Positions 20,599-32,331 of a stretch of DNA of 64,000 nt are shown here, piece after piece. The translations under genes were made by a program, and so were the position numbers. The stretch comes from Trema orientale. Taxonomy: Eukaryota; Streptophyta; Magnoliopsida; Rosales; Cannabaceae. Position 1 is the first letter of the stretch. Every line of letters begins with the position of its first letter. A model generated the notes under the pieces. The model ran no database searches. It was not told the origin of the DNA and saw only the letters and a list, made by a program, of their open reading frames with translations. The stretch is taken from the NCBI GenBank assembly GCA_002914845.1, contig JXTC01000222.1, positions 107,785 to 171,784 on the forward strand. The letters are read 5' to 3'.

Positions 20599-22080
20599 TG
20601 TTTTGGTGTTTTCCTAATTTTTGGGATTAATCTTAAGACATAGATTAGTGCTAGTTAAGCACAAAAATTACTAGCCTAAACTAGCTCGCTTAAATGACGT
20701 ATAACACAACTTGACCTACATGCCATTTGGGACTTCTTCACCAATGCCTAAACTACATGTCGCTTGGGCTCGAGCTACATGTCATTTGAAGGAAGAGTAC
20801 ATGCCGTTGGAGCCATGCTATGTGTCATCAAGTCCTCTTTCTCTTCTTATGCAAGCTTCCCCGCGACTCTAGAAGGTTCTAGAATCTTCTAACTTGTGTT
20901 CCAAGAGCTTGCAGCTCAAGTACTTAGAAAGCAAGTTGTCCCTAGGCTTCTAGACAATTTCGAAAGTGTCTAACTTAGAGGCTAAGATTTTCATCCTCTT
21001 GTACATTAAGTAAATTTAGCAAAAGAGATTTTGACACCTCGTCTACTTAGGACATAAGACATCTTGTCTTACAAGGCAAATTTTTCCTATAAATAGAAGG
21101 GCACTCCCTTCATTTTGTAGAACAATTTTTCCACCTCATTAATACAAGCTCTCATCATCTCTCTCTAACTCTTCTCTCAACCGTTCTCTCTCCCTCTTGT
21201 TCTCTTTCTTGACCGAAGCTCTCAAGCTTTCCCTTCTCTCTCTTGCTTTTATGTTCAATCCGTGGTCTAGCATCATCCACGCCACCATCCTCATTCTCCA
21301 CACTTTTTCTAACTCGTGTACTTTATTGATCTTTGGGTACCGAGCTGCTCTCCACAATCTTGTACTTGACCTGGAGCACAAGTTCGAGGTTTTATGCTTT
21401 CTATATTTTATATATATATATATCTATCTTGTATCTCTATCTTAGCAAGTAATTTGTATTGCTGCTCTAAATACAATCAATTACTATGCTTTTCTTCCCC
21501 TGTAAAGTAATCTGTATTGCTACCTTAAGTGCAATCGGTTACTTTACACCCCCTTTTAATTATTGTGCGCATTTATTTAGTGATCTATGTTGTTTTCCCT
21601 CGCAACCCGTCACATCGCTTTATTTAAATTTCAGGACTTTAATTTCAGTTATTTATTATTATTTTTGATAATATGGCTGGATTTACGGTCTTGTAATTCT
21701 AACCCCTGTAATTAACTATAACTGGCATATAGACGGTATCGCCTTCGTTAGTTTCTAACTATTTATTTTTTTACACTTTATTTCTGCTACTAATTTCTAG
21801 TTGACAGTATGGTCGGTTTATTCGCCTCTGTCAACTAGATTCCTTTATTATTATCGCATTATTATATTATTATTATTATATCGTAAGCACGTTATCCCTG
21901 CAACCGCTAACGTGGCAAGGACGACCGCCCATCAGGACTTCGACACGTAGACAGTGTTGTGATAACTCTTACACCTGTGCACTCTTTGTAATCTAACCAT
22001 AATCCCAATTTTCCTCTGTCTTGTTTTAATAAAGTACAGGTCACACTAATTAATTCAGAGAACAACTCCGACCCCGAACA
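20599..22080 (+). mobile_element. Solo LTR 3, inserted at the Helitron 3' terminus
   Basis: 1482 bp beginning TGTTTTGGTG and ending CCCGAACA, flanked by a perfect 5-bp duplication CTAGT (20594-20598 and 22081-22085). Plus-strand promoter-like features are visible: CTATAAATAGAAGGG near 21089 followed by a transcript-like CT-rich stretch, and an 'aataaagtaca' near 22028 that could serve as a polyadenylation signal. This family differs from the TGTTGGAATAA LTRs. No internal genes remain. Confidence 0.88.
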
Positions 22081-22104
22081 CTAGTTAGTGTGAGGCACGT
22101 GCCT
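22081..22104 (-). terminator. Helitron 3' terminal hairpin and CTAG end
   Basis: The perfect 12-bp palindrome AGGCACGTGCCT (22093-22104) lies 12 bases from the terminal CTAG on the minus strand. This arrangement marks the 3' transposition terminator of Helitrons. Confidence 0.85.
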
Positions 22105-22521
22105 GTTATTGTTATTTTTTTCTTTTCAGTCGGAGAAAGCCAAATATATATATTTGTATTAGAAAGGGGTATATTGTACAAATTATCTTTAAAAAGGAAA
22201 AAAAAGTAGATACATTCCACTAAAGAAAAAAGAGCATATACATTAGTGCCGGAACAAAACAGAGAGACTAATAACTATATATATATGGAAGAATAGTAAA
22301 ACATAATTATTTCTATAAAGTAATAATTACAATGTGGAAAGTACTGCATAGAAAGTACATACTATTGATGATCAAGTAATTAATTTAAATTAATTAGAAC
22401 ATAAATTTATTTTGGTACTCACAAAAGCATATATTTTTCTTAAGAGATCAAGCTATGAATGATAATACTTCTTTATAAACAATATTTTTAGTATATTGAT
22501 CATTAATTCTACTTGGAATAG

Positions 22522-25500
22522 TTAGTTTGATAAGAATTTTGATAATTCAGCTGTTTTAGCTCTTGATATCGCAACATATAATTGACCATGTGAAAACACA
22601 GGTTCTGGAAAATATATACCAACGAAATCTAACGTTTGTCCTTGAACTTTATTTATAGTCATAGAAAAACTTAAACGTATTGAAAATTGAGTTCTTTTAA
22701 ATAAAAATAGATATTTCTTATTTTCGGTCAGTATAAATGGTATTCTGGGTAAAAATACTATTTTTCCTGAATAATAACTGCTTGTGATTTCTGCATGAAT
22801 AATATTTGGTTGAAAGTGCCGTCAAATTAATCGTGTACCATTGCATAATCCTTCTGAAGCATTAAGATTACGAAGTAAAATAATAGGACAGTTTGATTTC
22901 AATATTAATTCATATGGAGGAATTCCATTTGGTGTTAAAGTATTTAAAAAATCTTCTTGAAAATGTTGTTCAGTTATGTCTAATATTTCATCAAAGCTAT
23001 AATATCGAACAGGATCACCGGGAAATTGTTCAATTAATAAATTATTTATTTCATCAACATACTCATTTTTTGTTTTAATATTGCTCTATTTACCATCATA
23101 TGTAAATTATTAGAGTAATTCTCTATATCTGGAAACACAATTTTTATTAATTTTTTAAGTGATAAAATATCATCTTCATATGGTATTATCATATTAGGCG
23201 GTAACATAATATTATTATCTTCATAATTTTTTTCTCTTCCATCATCAATACGTAATAAAAATTCAGAAAATGTAGGATCTTTATTGGCTTTCATGTTTTG
23301 TGTTAGTTTTATTTTTATAAATGATGGTCATAAGTAAGACTTTGCTAAACTTGTATTTATTATTTCTTCTTTTCTTGCTCCTGGAATAACTGGAAGAAGT
23401 TGACGAAAATCTCCACCAAATACTATTACTTTACCACCAAAAGGTAAATTACTCTCATTTATATCTTTTAACATATTATCTTAAGCTTCTATTGCATGTT
23501 TATTTATCATTAGAGCTTCATCCCAAATTATAATTTTGGTTACTTGTAGTAATTTAGCTAAACTTTATTGTTTGGTAACATTGCAAGAAATATTATTTTC
23601 TATTTGTAATGGAAATTTGAATCTTGAATGAGCAGTTCGACCACCAGGTAATATAGCTGCAGCGACTCCAGAGGAAGCCGTTGCTAACCCTATTAAATTT
23701 TTAGATCTAATAGTGGCAAGTATAGCACGATATAAATACGTTTTACCTATTCCATCGGGCCCATCAACAAAACAGTTGCTGGTTTATCTACAAAATTTTT
23801 TGTTAAGATTAAATCATAAGCATATTTTTGTTCTTTATTTAATTTTGAAGCTTGTAATATATCTTCTTCAGAAATTATAATTATTAATTCTTTATTTATT
23901 TCTTTCATAAGTCTCTCCTCTTCTAGTAAACTTATACTATAATCTACTAAGTGATAATCATTTATATTTTTTCCCATTGATTCAAACATGTAGCTTAATT
24001 GATGTAATACTTTAGTTTTTATAGTTAATGAATCTATATTTAAGTGCAAATAGTCTTCAGACATTACATTTTCAAATCTTTCCCATAATGCTCTTGGATT
24101 ATTTAGTTCACAATGCACTAACAATATAGAAAATAAACGACGTAAAGTATGGTAACTGATATAATGAAGCTTCTTCTAAACATAAAGTTAAGTAATTATC
24201 TCCTTTTAACAATCATCGTAGAAGAGAAGATTCACGAAAAGAAGAAGTTAAAACATTATTGATAGTTCGTAAGTCTTCGAAGGATGTTGCACCTTTAACA
24301 TGATTCAATAATAACCGTAAATTATATCTTTCTCATTCTGCTGGATTAGCTGTAATGATTCCTCCAATAACATTACCTTTTTTCCTTGGATACCATAATT
24401 TGTCCTTATTATTCTAAACAAAATGTTCAAGAAATTGTCTATATAATAGAGTTCTAGCTTTTTCATTGACTTTGTTCATATTAAAATATTCAGTTAATAT
24501 AGATCTTAACGCAAAATCATTTCCTATAACTTTAGTAAGATTGTCTGACTTTCTGAATGTTGTAATTTGTTTATGTTCAAGATGTAATTGTAAGGTAATA
24601 ACGTAAGGATAAATTTCATTTAGAAGAAAACTATAAATTCTCCAAGCTGCTTCAGGTGTAGATACCCACCTTGCTACTTGAAAATTGCTAATTTCATCTA
24701 TATTATTTGTATTATCTTCTGAATTCATATAAATTGCAATCCAGTCATGTCCTTTATATATATATATATATTTATACAAATATTTTACAGTTTTAACAGT
24801 CGAATATATTTCTACATTCATATGACAATCAAATTTTGTAAATATGGATTGTAAGGTATAACCCACTGATTATTTACGTAATGTCCTCTCACTTTAACTT
24901 TTTGACCATCATCTTTTCATTTATATTTTGGATAATCATTGTGTCTAACATATGTTTTTGAAGAATATAATTTAGGATAATGATTTCTGCATTTACCATT
25001 CTTCATTCAAATATTATTTGGATTTAACTTACCACATGGACCATGTATCAATTCTTTTTCCTATCTTAGAACCTCGATTTTCTCCAACTTCAATACTATC
25101 AATAATTCTTTGATATAAATTGGCACGAATCTCATCTTGTTTATTTCTAATATAATTTAATCTTTGTGTTTCAAGTTTTACATACATATCTACAACATAT
25201 TGCTGAAGAAGACGTCTAGAATGTAACAATAAAGATTTATCTGTAGATCTAATTTGAAGCTTGTAACAATAATATTGACGACAAGAAACTGTGTTTTTCT
25301 TCCTAGTCTTGAAAACTGAAAAGAAAAAAGTACAATAAATGGAAGCATGATTCAGAAATAAACTGTTATCACACATATTTAGTATCTTACGTACCCGTAG
25401 TCTCCTTTTGTATCCGTTCCGTAACATAGTGTATATTTTCTAAGTTAATTAAATGTTCATCATCATAAGAATGTAATTTATGTTGTATATTTTTCTTAAA

Positions 25501-26835
25501 GATACCTTGATGCCAACCAATATCTCCACGAGGAAATAATAAAGGATATTATAAAGGATCGTAACAATCAAAATAATATTGAATTCTATGACTAAATCCT
25601 AAATGTGAATAAATAACTATATCTCGATTTTTATATACTGCTGTAGAATCATCATCTAACCATATTGCAACAACTTGATCAGCTAAAGGAGAATTATATA
25701 CTCTTTGATCTAGCTGAGGATCTGATGTTATACAAATTTTATAATTTTTTAAATCCGTTATATCTTTAAGATGGCAAAAAAATAAACAATAAGGATTAAT
25801 TTGTAAGATATCGATTAATACACGTAAAATATTTGCATTGAGCTTAGGAGAATAATTCAATCGATTCTCTATTTCGTGTTCTGTATCGTTATATAAATTA
25901 GATGGACGATTATCTAAGAAAAGAAATTCGCTTATATAATAGTAAACTTGTCCCTGAACTCGAAATGTATATATACCTTTTTCATTTTTACGTAAATTTT
26001 TATTATATTTAACACCAAGTGATGTGAAAGCAAAATTATTATTATACGTTCGGATATATTTTTGAAATTCTAAAGCATCATTTGATATAGAAATATATAA
26101 ATCATATAATTGTTGAGGAATATCATTTGAAGTTAATCAAAATTTCTCTATTTGAGCAGCAAAAGTTTTTACTTTCATGAAAAAAAATTTAGCATTACAA
26201 TGTCTACATATTGTCGGTAATTTTAATGTATCCGGTTCTACTACTGTATTTTCTAATTTCTAATATTTGAGTTGTATTTTAACATCTATTATATCTGATA
26301 TCTGTAAAACAGAGAAATAGATTTGGTTATAAAACTTAAGAAGCGTTATTCAATTGGGAAATCTTTGGAGTAACAACTTCATACCAGTTGCATGTCTGTC
26401 AAAAGTTTCTTTTTTGCTTTTCATTTGCTTTGAAGTCTCACCTGCATAAAAAATAATTATCAAGTTTGTATAAATCTAAAAAAATGTGATAAAAAAAATT
26501 ATTCTTACCAGTTTCAAAATTCTATTAATCCTTTCGTCATTTGTTCTCTCGTAATTTACGGGAGGAATTTCTAATTGTCCATAACCACTTACTGAAACAA
26601 AAAATATTAAATAAAAGTTCAAAACACTAATAGAGACATCTATGGTATTATATAAACGTAAATAAATAATTTAGAAAAATAAAGTTCAATTAATTAGAAC
26701 ATAAAATAAATTACCTAGGCCGGAATCAGATTCGAGTATAGTTGTTTCTAAATTCTGATCATCATTGGTTAAAATGCTTTTCATTTTCTTTTTAGACAAT
26801 TGATCTCTTCCAATTTGTTTATTTTCTGTTTTCAA
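22522..26835 (-). pseudogene. Helitron RepHel (Rep endonuclease plus PIF1-like helicase), decayed
   Basis: Multi-exon gene of the Helitron on the minus strand. From its N-terminus (right): a charged start near 26835; candidate introns at about 26590-26714, 26442-26508 and 25317-25391 with GT..AG ends; then 'CRHCNAKFF', 'YNNNFAFTSLGVKYNKNL' and 'GIYTFRVQGQVYYYISE', the Helitron-like N domain (25029-26200). The Rep region at 24414-24866 has 'FDCHMNVEIYSTVK' and 'VKYLYKY'. The helicase follows with 'LNKEQKYAYDLIL' near 23840, and ends with TINKVQGQTLDFVGIYFPEP and 'HGQLYVAISRAKTAEL' before the stop at 22522-22524. Stops and frame changes occur at several points, so it should not make a full protein. 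Confidence 0.85.
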
Positions 26836-26909
26836 CAATATCCTCCTTATTGATATTTAAATTTTTCGGTTACAGGTATTGTCACAGGATGAAGTGAAAA
26901 AGAATATGA

Positions 26910-27191
26910 ATGAAGAGAAAAAAGATTTATATGTCTTCGAATATTGATGATAAAAATATCAATATAACTGAAAATGATCTAATTGTAATCAATGTATCAA
27001 TCGAGAAAAATGATAGTTTACCAGTAGTTGCAAGTGAAGTCATGATGGATGAAGAAAAAACGAATGGAAAAAAACGTCAGAAAGAATTATATCTGCAAAA
27101 GAGAGAGAATATGAATGAAGAACAAAAAGAAAAAATTAGAGAAAGACAGAGAGAATATTTTGGAAAGAGAAAATTATCTAAATTCTTTTAA
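26910..27191 (+). CDS. Small charged Helitron ORF, divergent from RepHel
   Basis: A 93-codon frame starting MKRKKIYMSSNIDDK. The first half is acidic and polar; the second half is strongly basic and coiled-coil-like ('KRQKELYLQKRENMNEEQKE' and a following RERQREY phrase). It begins about 75 bp from the RepHel start and points the opposite way, inside the Helitron boundaries. The basic K/R-E-Q repeats resemble charged N-terminal tails found in some Helitron and MULE-associated proteins. I do not assign a function. It could be expressed from a shared divergent promoter, or be a captured exon. Confidence 0.45.
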   Translation: MKRKKIYMSSNIDDKNINITENDLIVINVSIEKNDSLPVVASEVMMDEEKTNGKKRQKELYLQKRENMNEEQKEKIRERQREYFGKRKLSKFF

Positions 27192-28707
27192 ATAATTTGA
27201 TTTATTATATTAGCACCGAACACTTTAACTAAGATCTGCAGATGTCCATCTTTACTACATTATTTTTTTCTTTTTTGAAAACCAAATAGTTGAATATTAA
27301 TCATCAAACCAAAATGTCTATTATATTATAGTTATTCATAAGAATATCACAATTAAAACTGCTTTAGTATATCCCAACATCTGTAATAACAAGGAGTATT
27401 GTTCTCTCATTTTTTTTCATTAATTTTTTGTGAGTTTTTCCAAATATTCTCTAACAACTCAAAAGAGCTTTTGAACATTTTAAAATGTCATATATATTCC
27501 TTATTAACTGGGTCAAAAATCAAAACAATTAAAGGCATTAAAGGCTTTCCTTTATCTGTCTCTAAGAAACTCGACTTTTTTCCTTGTGTACAGAAACTTT
27601 TAAACTCAACTAAGAAATATTACTGAGCATTTATCTTTTATTACGAGAATGTGAAACTATGCGGCCGACTAAAGAAAAGGAGTTGAATACAGTACTTGAC
27701 GAAATATAGACTGAAAAAAAAAAAAAAAACCCAAATTTAACATAAGAGAAGGAAGGCCGAAAACAATTTTCTATTAAACAACTAAAACTAAAAAGTTCTA
27801 CAGGCCTTCTCTAATAACATATTAAAAAAGTCCCAAGCAATTTTATATTAAATAATTCAAATAAAGCAATACATGCCTTCTGTAATACGATGTACAATAC
27901 ATGCCTTACCCTAATACGGTGTACTCTTTTAATCAACTAATCACAAAATAAAGCCAGTAAGGGAAAAAAAAATATGTATATGTATGTTGCTACACCTACT
28001 CAAAATCCAAGATACATCCTCATCAGTCATCACATAATAAAGATTTCACTTGAAGGACAATATTTGCACAAAATTTAAACAAAAAATAAAGATAGATATC
28101 AAAGAAGAACCCAAACATATCATAAAATTTTCAAATAAATAAAACTGCCTAAATCTATTTAGGGAGCCTTACCAGTATTCATTTGTTGTCCGATGAAGGA
28201 GAAGTCTACACACAGTTCTTGATGGAAGATAGAAGAAGAAAAAGAAGAAAAAAAACCAATAAATAAATAAAGCATCGGCTAAATTATGTCTCAAAACAAT
28301 GCCCAAAGCTTTTTATAATAAACAATTAAATAAAATGAATTACCAAAGCAATACGTGTCTTTGTTATATAGCACCACGTAGTTCTCTAAGAAAAGTAACA
28401 CCTATACTTACTAAATTCATTGTCGGTTAAAATTAAAATGTTCTACTATAAAATCCAGAATAACACGTGTATTCCAATAAATGTTTTTTTTTTTGGGAAT
28501 TAACAATAAATGCCTTAAATTTCTACGGATCTTTTGAGAATACTAACACGTGTACTATATTTCCTATAAAGAAAGTATCCTTTTGCAAATAAAATGAGAA
28601 ATTAATGCCTTAATTGAAATAATTGTTTCATTAGGAACGATAAACTGAAAAATAAAATAAAATAAAAAAATGAAGCAAGCATGTCAACCCACAGCTGCTT
28701 ATCCATT
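27192..28707. other. Non-coding 5' arm of the Helitron with degenerate repeats
   Basis: No gene. AT-rich sequence repeatedly uses the phrases 'aataaagcaatacatgcctt', 'aatacatgccttaccctaat' and 'aagcaatacgtgtctt' between about 27780 and 28600, suggesting old internal duplications. A 75-codon frame at 27399-27626 has no recognisable character. Confidence 0.5.
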
Positions 28708-28722
28708 CTTCTATATATTAGA

Positions 28723-29548
28723 TAGACATGCATATATTTAGCTATTTTTATTACAATGAAATCAGATTTGCACGATATTAAAATGGCATGTTTAATACCA
28801 TTGTTCCTCCAGTGCTCAAACTAAAAGACGTGTACTCTAGGGCAATTAAAAGGCAAGCTAAGAAAGTCAAGTTATTTTGAGATTGAGGTTATTAGAACTG
28901 AAATTCCTAGTAAAAACTTCATTCAAGCTCAATATTTTAAAAACCTTATTGTGATGAGGTAGTTAATGTAGAACAAAGTTACTGGTTTCAAGAACATTCT
29001 TGAAGAGTGCAAGTAGAAGTATCAAGCATGTCATTAGATGAATACTAAAGTCTTGCTAATCTGCTGTGTCATTAGAACACTAAAGTCTTGCTTGCTATTA
29101 TCTATAATTGGAATATTTTTCCCGATATCAATTGCACCACTAGTAACAAACTATGTGAAGTGCCCAGTACTAAGCAAAGTGGAATCCTAGAGGCATTACT
29201 ATTCGTCCACCAAGTTTTATACTTGGATTACTCCTACACTGAATCCCCCACATTGATATATGCTAGAGTGACATTCAAGAAGTATTTTGAGAATTCACAA
29301 CTCCAAACAATTGAAGCTACGTTACTATTAGCTTGATGGCTTCACATGATCCAGCAACCAACAAACATGAACAAGCACCATCAACCCTTATGACACGAGG
29401 TCAACAACCTCATTGAATAAAGTTTTCAACACGTCAAAGGAGGACACTTCGTAAATAAATAAATAAATAAAATTCAAACTAAAATTAAAGTTGCTTAGTA
29501 TCGATATTAATAAAAATCAAACAGTCCCCGGCAACAGCGCCAAAGACT
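28723..29548. other. Relic of UGT upstream DNA, then possible Gypsy leader
   Basis: 28770-28850 ('tattaaaatggcat…ttcctccagt') matches the UGT-2 upstream region near 34277-34315, so host DNA resumes here. 29440-29548 contains 'tccccggcaacagcgccaaa', the inverted form of the TTTGGCGC…GCCGGGGA segment found right after the 5' LTR of many plant Ty3/Gypsy elements. An 82-codon plus-strand frame at 29088-29336 has no recognised motif. Confidence 0.5.
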
Positions 29549-31206
29549 TGTTGTGAAAATAATAATGCAAGTGTACATATCGCAAACAAATAATAAAGTA
29601 ATGAGCATCGAATATCGTCCTACGAAGACTGTTGATTAACTAAGTACCAAAATTTAGCTAACCCTAATTTTATTTGAATAAATCAACTAAAGAAAAATTA
29701 AATGAAATTAAATTAAAATTTAAAATAAACTAAAAGCAATAAAAATAAATAAGAAAGAAAATTAAAAGTGAAAAATAATACGAGATATAAATCAATTAAA
29801 TTAAACCTAGGGTTTCCGATTTTACCGTAAGTAATCTACTCTAAAATTCTCTATCTCATTAGCCTAAAATTATTCCCCTAGTTGATAGTCGAGATTCCCT
29901 AATTTATTTACTATCCTCTCCTGAGTTCAAGCAAAAATACCCTTAATTACTAATTCACTATATTCCTATGTAAATTAAATAATTAAAAATTCATTAAGAT
30001 ATATGGAAACTCATATAGCGACTACACAAACTATGTAAATATGTTCCTATTTTACATGCAATTTATGTCTTTCAATCCAATGAACTAGACACACAAATCT
30101 CCTTCCAGTTTCATTATGATTAACAAATCATCTATTTAGTGGCCAATTAAATAGAAGTATTAGGAACATAATTAAAAACTCAATTAGGAAAAATAATTCA
30201 TGGACTAAATTGAAAAAAAATATTAAAGTATCATAGTTAGGCTACATCGTAGCCCTAGAAATGAAATCTAGAACATAATTAAACTAAGACAAACAAAAAT
30301 ATTAAATATAAACATCCTAAAGAAAATAAAATTCTAAAACTGAAAATAAAATCAAACTAGGAAAATCGCGGTTGAAGAGGCTCCACTACACTGTTTTATC
30401 TCCTACTGATTTCCTCTCTCTGGACTATAGTATTTCTCTCTCTAGAATGGTGTATTTTCCTCTTGTCCCGTAGTTCTTTTATAGCTGGAAAAAGAGTGTT
30501 TTCTAATTATTCATAGATTCCAAAGCTCCATTCTGATTGGTCGTGTGATGTGTCATATTCCTATTCAAACTCTACCTCTTTCTCTCTCTTTCTCCTTCTC
30601 TCACGTTTTTATTCAAATTCTAATAATAGACACATAATCCCATACAGCAGAAAGGCATGAGCTCGGCACGTAACTTGCTTTTCATTGGTTGAAATAAGAG
30701 GTTGACTTTATTTGCTGATGTGGTGACACTTGGTTAACGGTTGCGCGAACACGGGCCGCATACGATTAGACACGGCTAGACATCTACTAAAAACGTAGGC
30801 CTCACATGTCAGTTGTGTTGCCTCCCCAACTTGCTTGCTCACCGCGTGTGCTACACGCTCCAATCCGGACCGTCAATCCGATTGATCCGACGACCAGCTT
30901 TAATCTGGATTTCTTTTTTTTTTTAAATTTTTCCCCTTTTTTTTTTCTTTTCTTTATCCTAAATAATAATAATAAAAAATCAAATTTCAAAATAAATTAA
31001 ATCTAAATCAAATTAATTTATCCTAATTAAATTAAATACCTAAATAAAATAACTAAAACAAAGTAAAATTAAATTAAGACCTAATCTAAATAAAATAAAA
31101 TAAAATAACTAAAATTATATAAAATCTAAACTATAATTACTCAAAGATACACAATTTTAATAAATAAAAAGCATAATTAACTTTATTTTTATAAAATTAT
31201 CGGTCA
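29549..31206 (-). mobile_element. Ty3/Gypsy-type LTR (probable 5' LTR remnant)
   Basis: On the minus strand the block ends '…TTTTCACAACA' directly before the Gypsy-like leader sequence at 29521-29548, and probably starts TGACCGATAATTT at 31206. A TATAAAAG-like promoter (minus strand, near 30480) is followed by a C/T-rich transcript start region. The outer AT-rich part (30960-31160) is low complexity. No gag or pol is adjacent, so the element is reduced to this LTR plus a short leader. The right boundary is tentative. Confidence 0.6.
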
Positions 31207-32331
31207 TAATTTGTTTTTTTTCTTTTTTAATACATGTAAAAAAAATTCCAAAATCCAGTGGGGGCATTCCCTTCTCTCTCCGCCCTTTATTATAACTACA
31301 CTAAAATATTATTATTTATATTTTATAGCACCAAAAAAATGTTATAAAAAAGAATTTTTAAAAGATCAAAATAATGTTGTAAAATATCTAGATTTTTAAT
31401 AACATGTGCTGACATAAATACTTTTCATTATGTTATGAACTATCTATGATAATACTTTTTCAATGTTATTAAAAGTATTTTTCTTGTAATGAGTAGCCTC
31501 ATAACATGCCTTAAGCTCTACCTTGATGAACGAGGTGGCTGTGAGTGTCCAACTGACACTAAGTCACAAAACAGCTCCTCCTACTATCATAACAATTTAC
31601 ACATGGACGGATTTTCATCAAGCTTATAAACAAGCTGAGCAATCCTAAATGACAAAGGGGGTCTAATGTATATAAAGTCAACCTAACATTACAACACCAA
31701 AACGACACTGCACTTATTGAAATAAAAGAAACGACAAAGCTGTTCTAGCAATAATTAGAAAAAAAAAATGATGAGAATGTGCAGCTACTGTGGAAACGAC
31801 AAAAGTAGTCCCTGCATATCGGTCACAATGTCCAAATTACAACATTTAAGGAATTACAATATTATATGCGCGTATATAGTATTGGACACCCCTAATTATT
31901 TTTTGGGAGTGAGAGAGGTTAGAGGAAACAGGTGATATATATTTGGCTTTGAATCATTTTAAGAATTTCAATTGTTCTCAATCTTTATGTGTACTAAGGT
32001 AGCAAAGAGACAAACTATCTAGCTTTTGTTCTTAAAGCAAATGAGTTAGAAATACTAGATAAATATTCAACATGAATTGTAAGCATTCCAGCCTTTATTT
32101 ATGTAACATATAACCGAATAATACAAGACAAACATTAACGTACGTCATCGTAAGCATGCTGCTCCCTTTATAACTTCAATTCCCTTTTGATTTCCAGAAT
32201 TAAGAAGAAAAGATATGGAACTTTTTCATTGAAAAAGTCTGAACCCAAAAATAAAAGGCTTACAAAGTTCTATGAGTAAGTTGACCAATCTTTAGCCAAA
32301 GCTACGAATCGTGTGATTCTCGTGTGAAGAG
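31207..32331. other. Intergenic; 3' flank of UGT-2
   Basis: 31905-32331 aligns by eye with the UGT-1 3' flank (8140-8539), including 'gcaaagagacaaactatct' and 'aaccgaataat'. It marks the left arm of the UGT duplication. 31207-31900 shows no gene. Confidence 0.65.

Larger units (their letters stand above)
20594..28722 (-). mobile_element. Helitron with RepHel gene, hosting a solo LTR at its 3' end
   Basis: A rolling-circle DNA transposon on the minus strand. Its 3' terminus is CTAG (plus 20594-20597, repeated at 22081-22084 after the LTR insertion), preceded by a palindromic hairpin AGGCACGTGCCT 12 bases inside. Its 5' terminus is TCTAATATATAGAAG (plus 28708-28722). The flanks are A (20593) and T (28723), the standard A/T target. 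Without the solo LTR it is about 6.6 kb. The RepHel coding region spans 22522-26835. Several interrupted frames make it non-autonomous now. Confidence 0.85.

Noticed and set aside
27720-28700. CRISPR-like repeats in the Helitron arm
   Set aside because: Repeats are degenerate and irregularly spaced, and the window is clearly a plant nuclear genome.
29088-29336. 82-codon plus-strand frame as a host gene
   Set aside because: No recognisable family; it begins in relic DNA between the Helitron end and a Gypsy leader, with no supporting splice or promoter signals.
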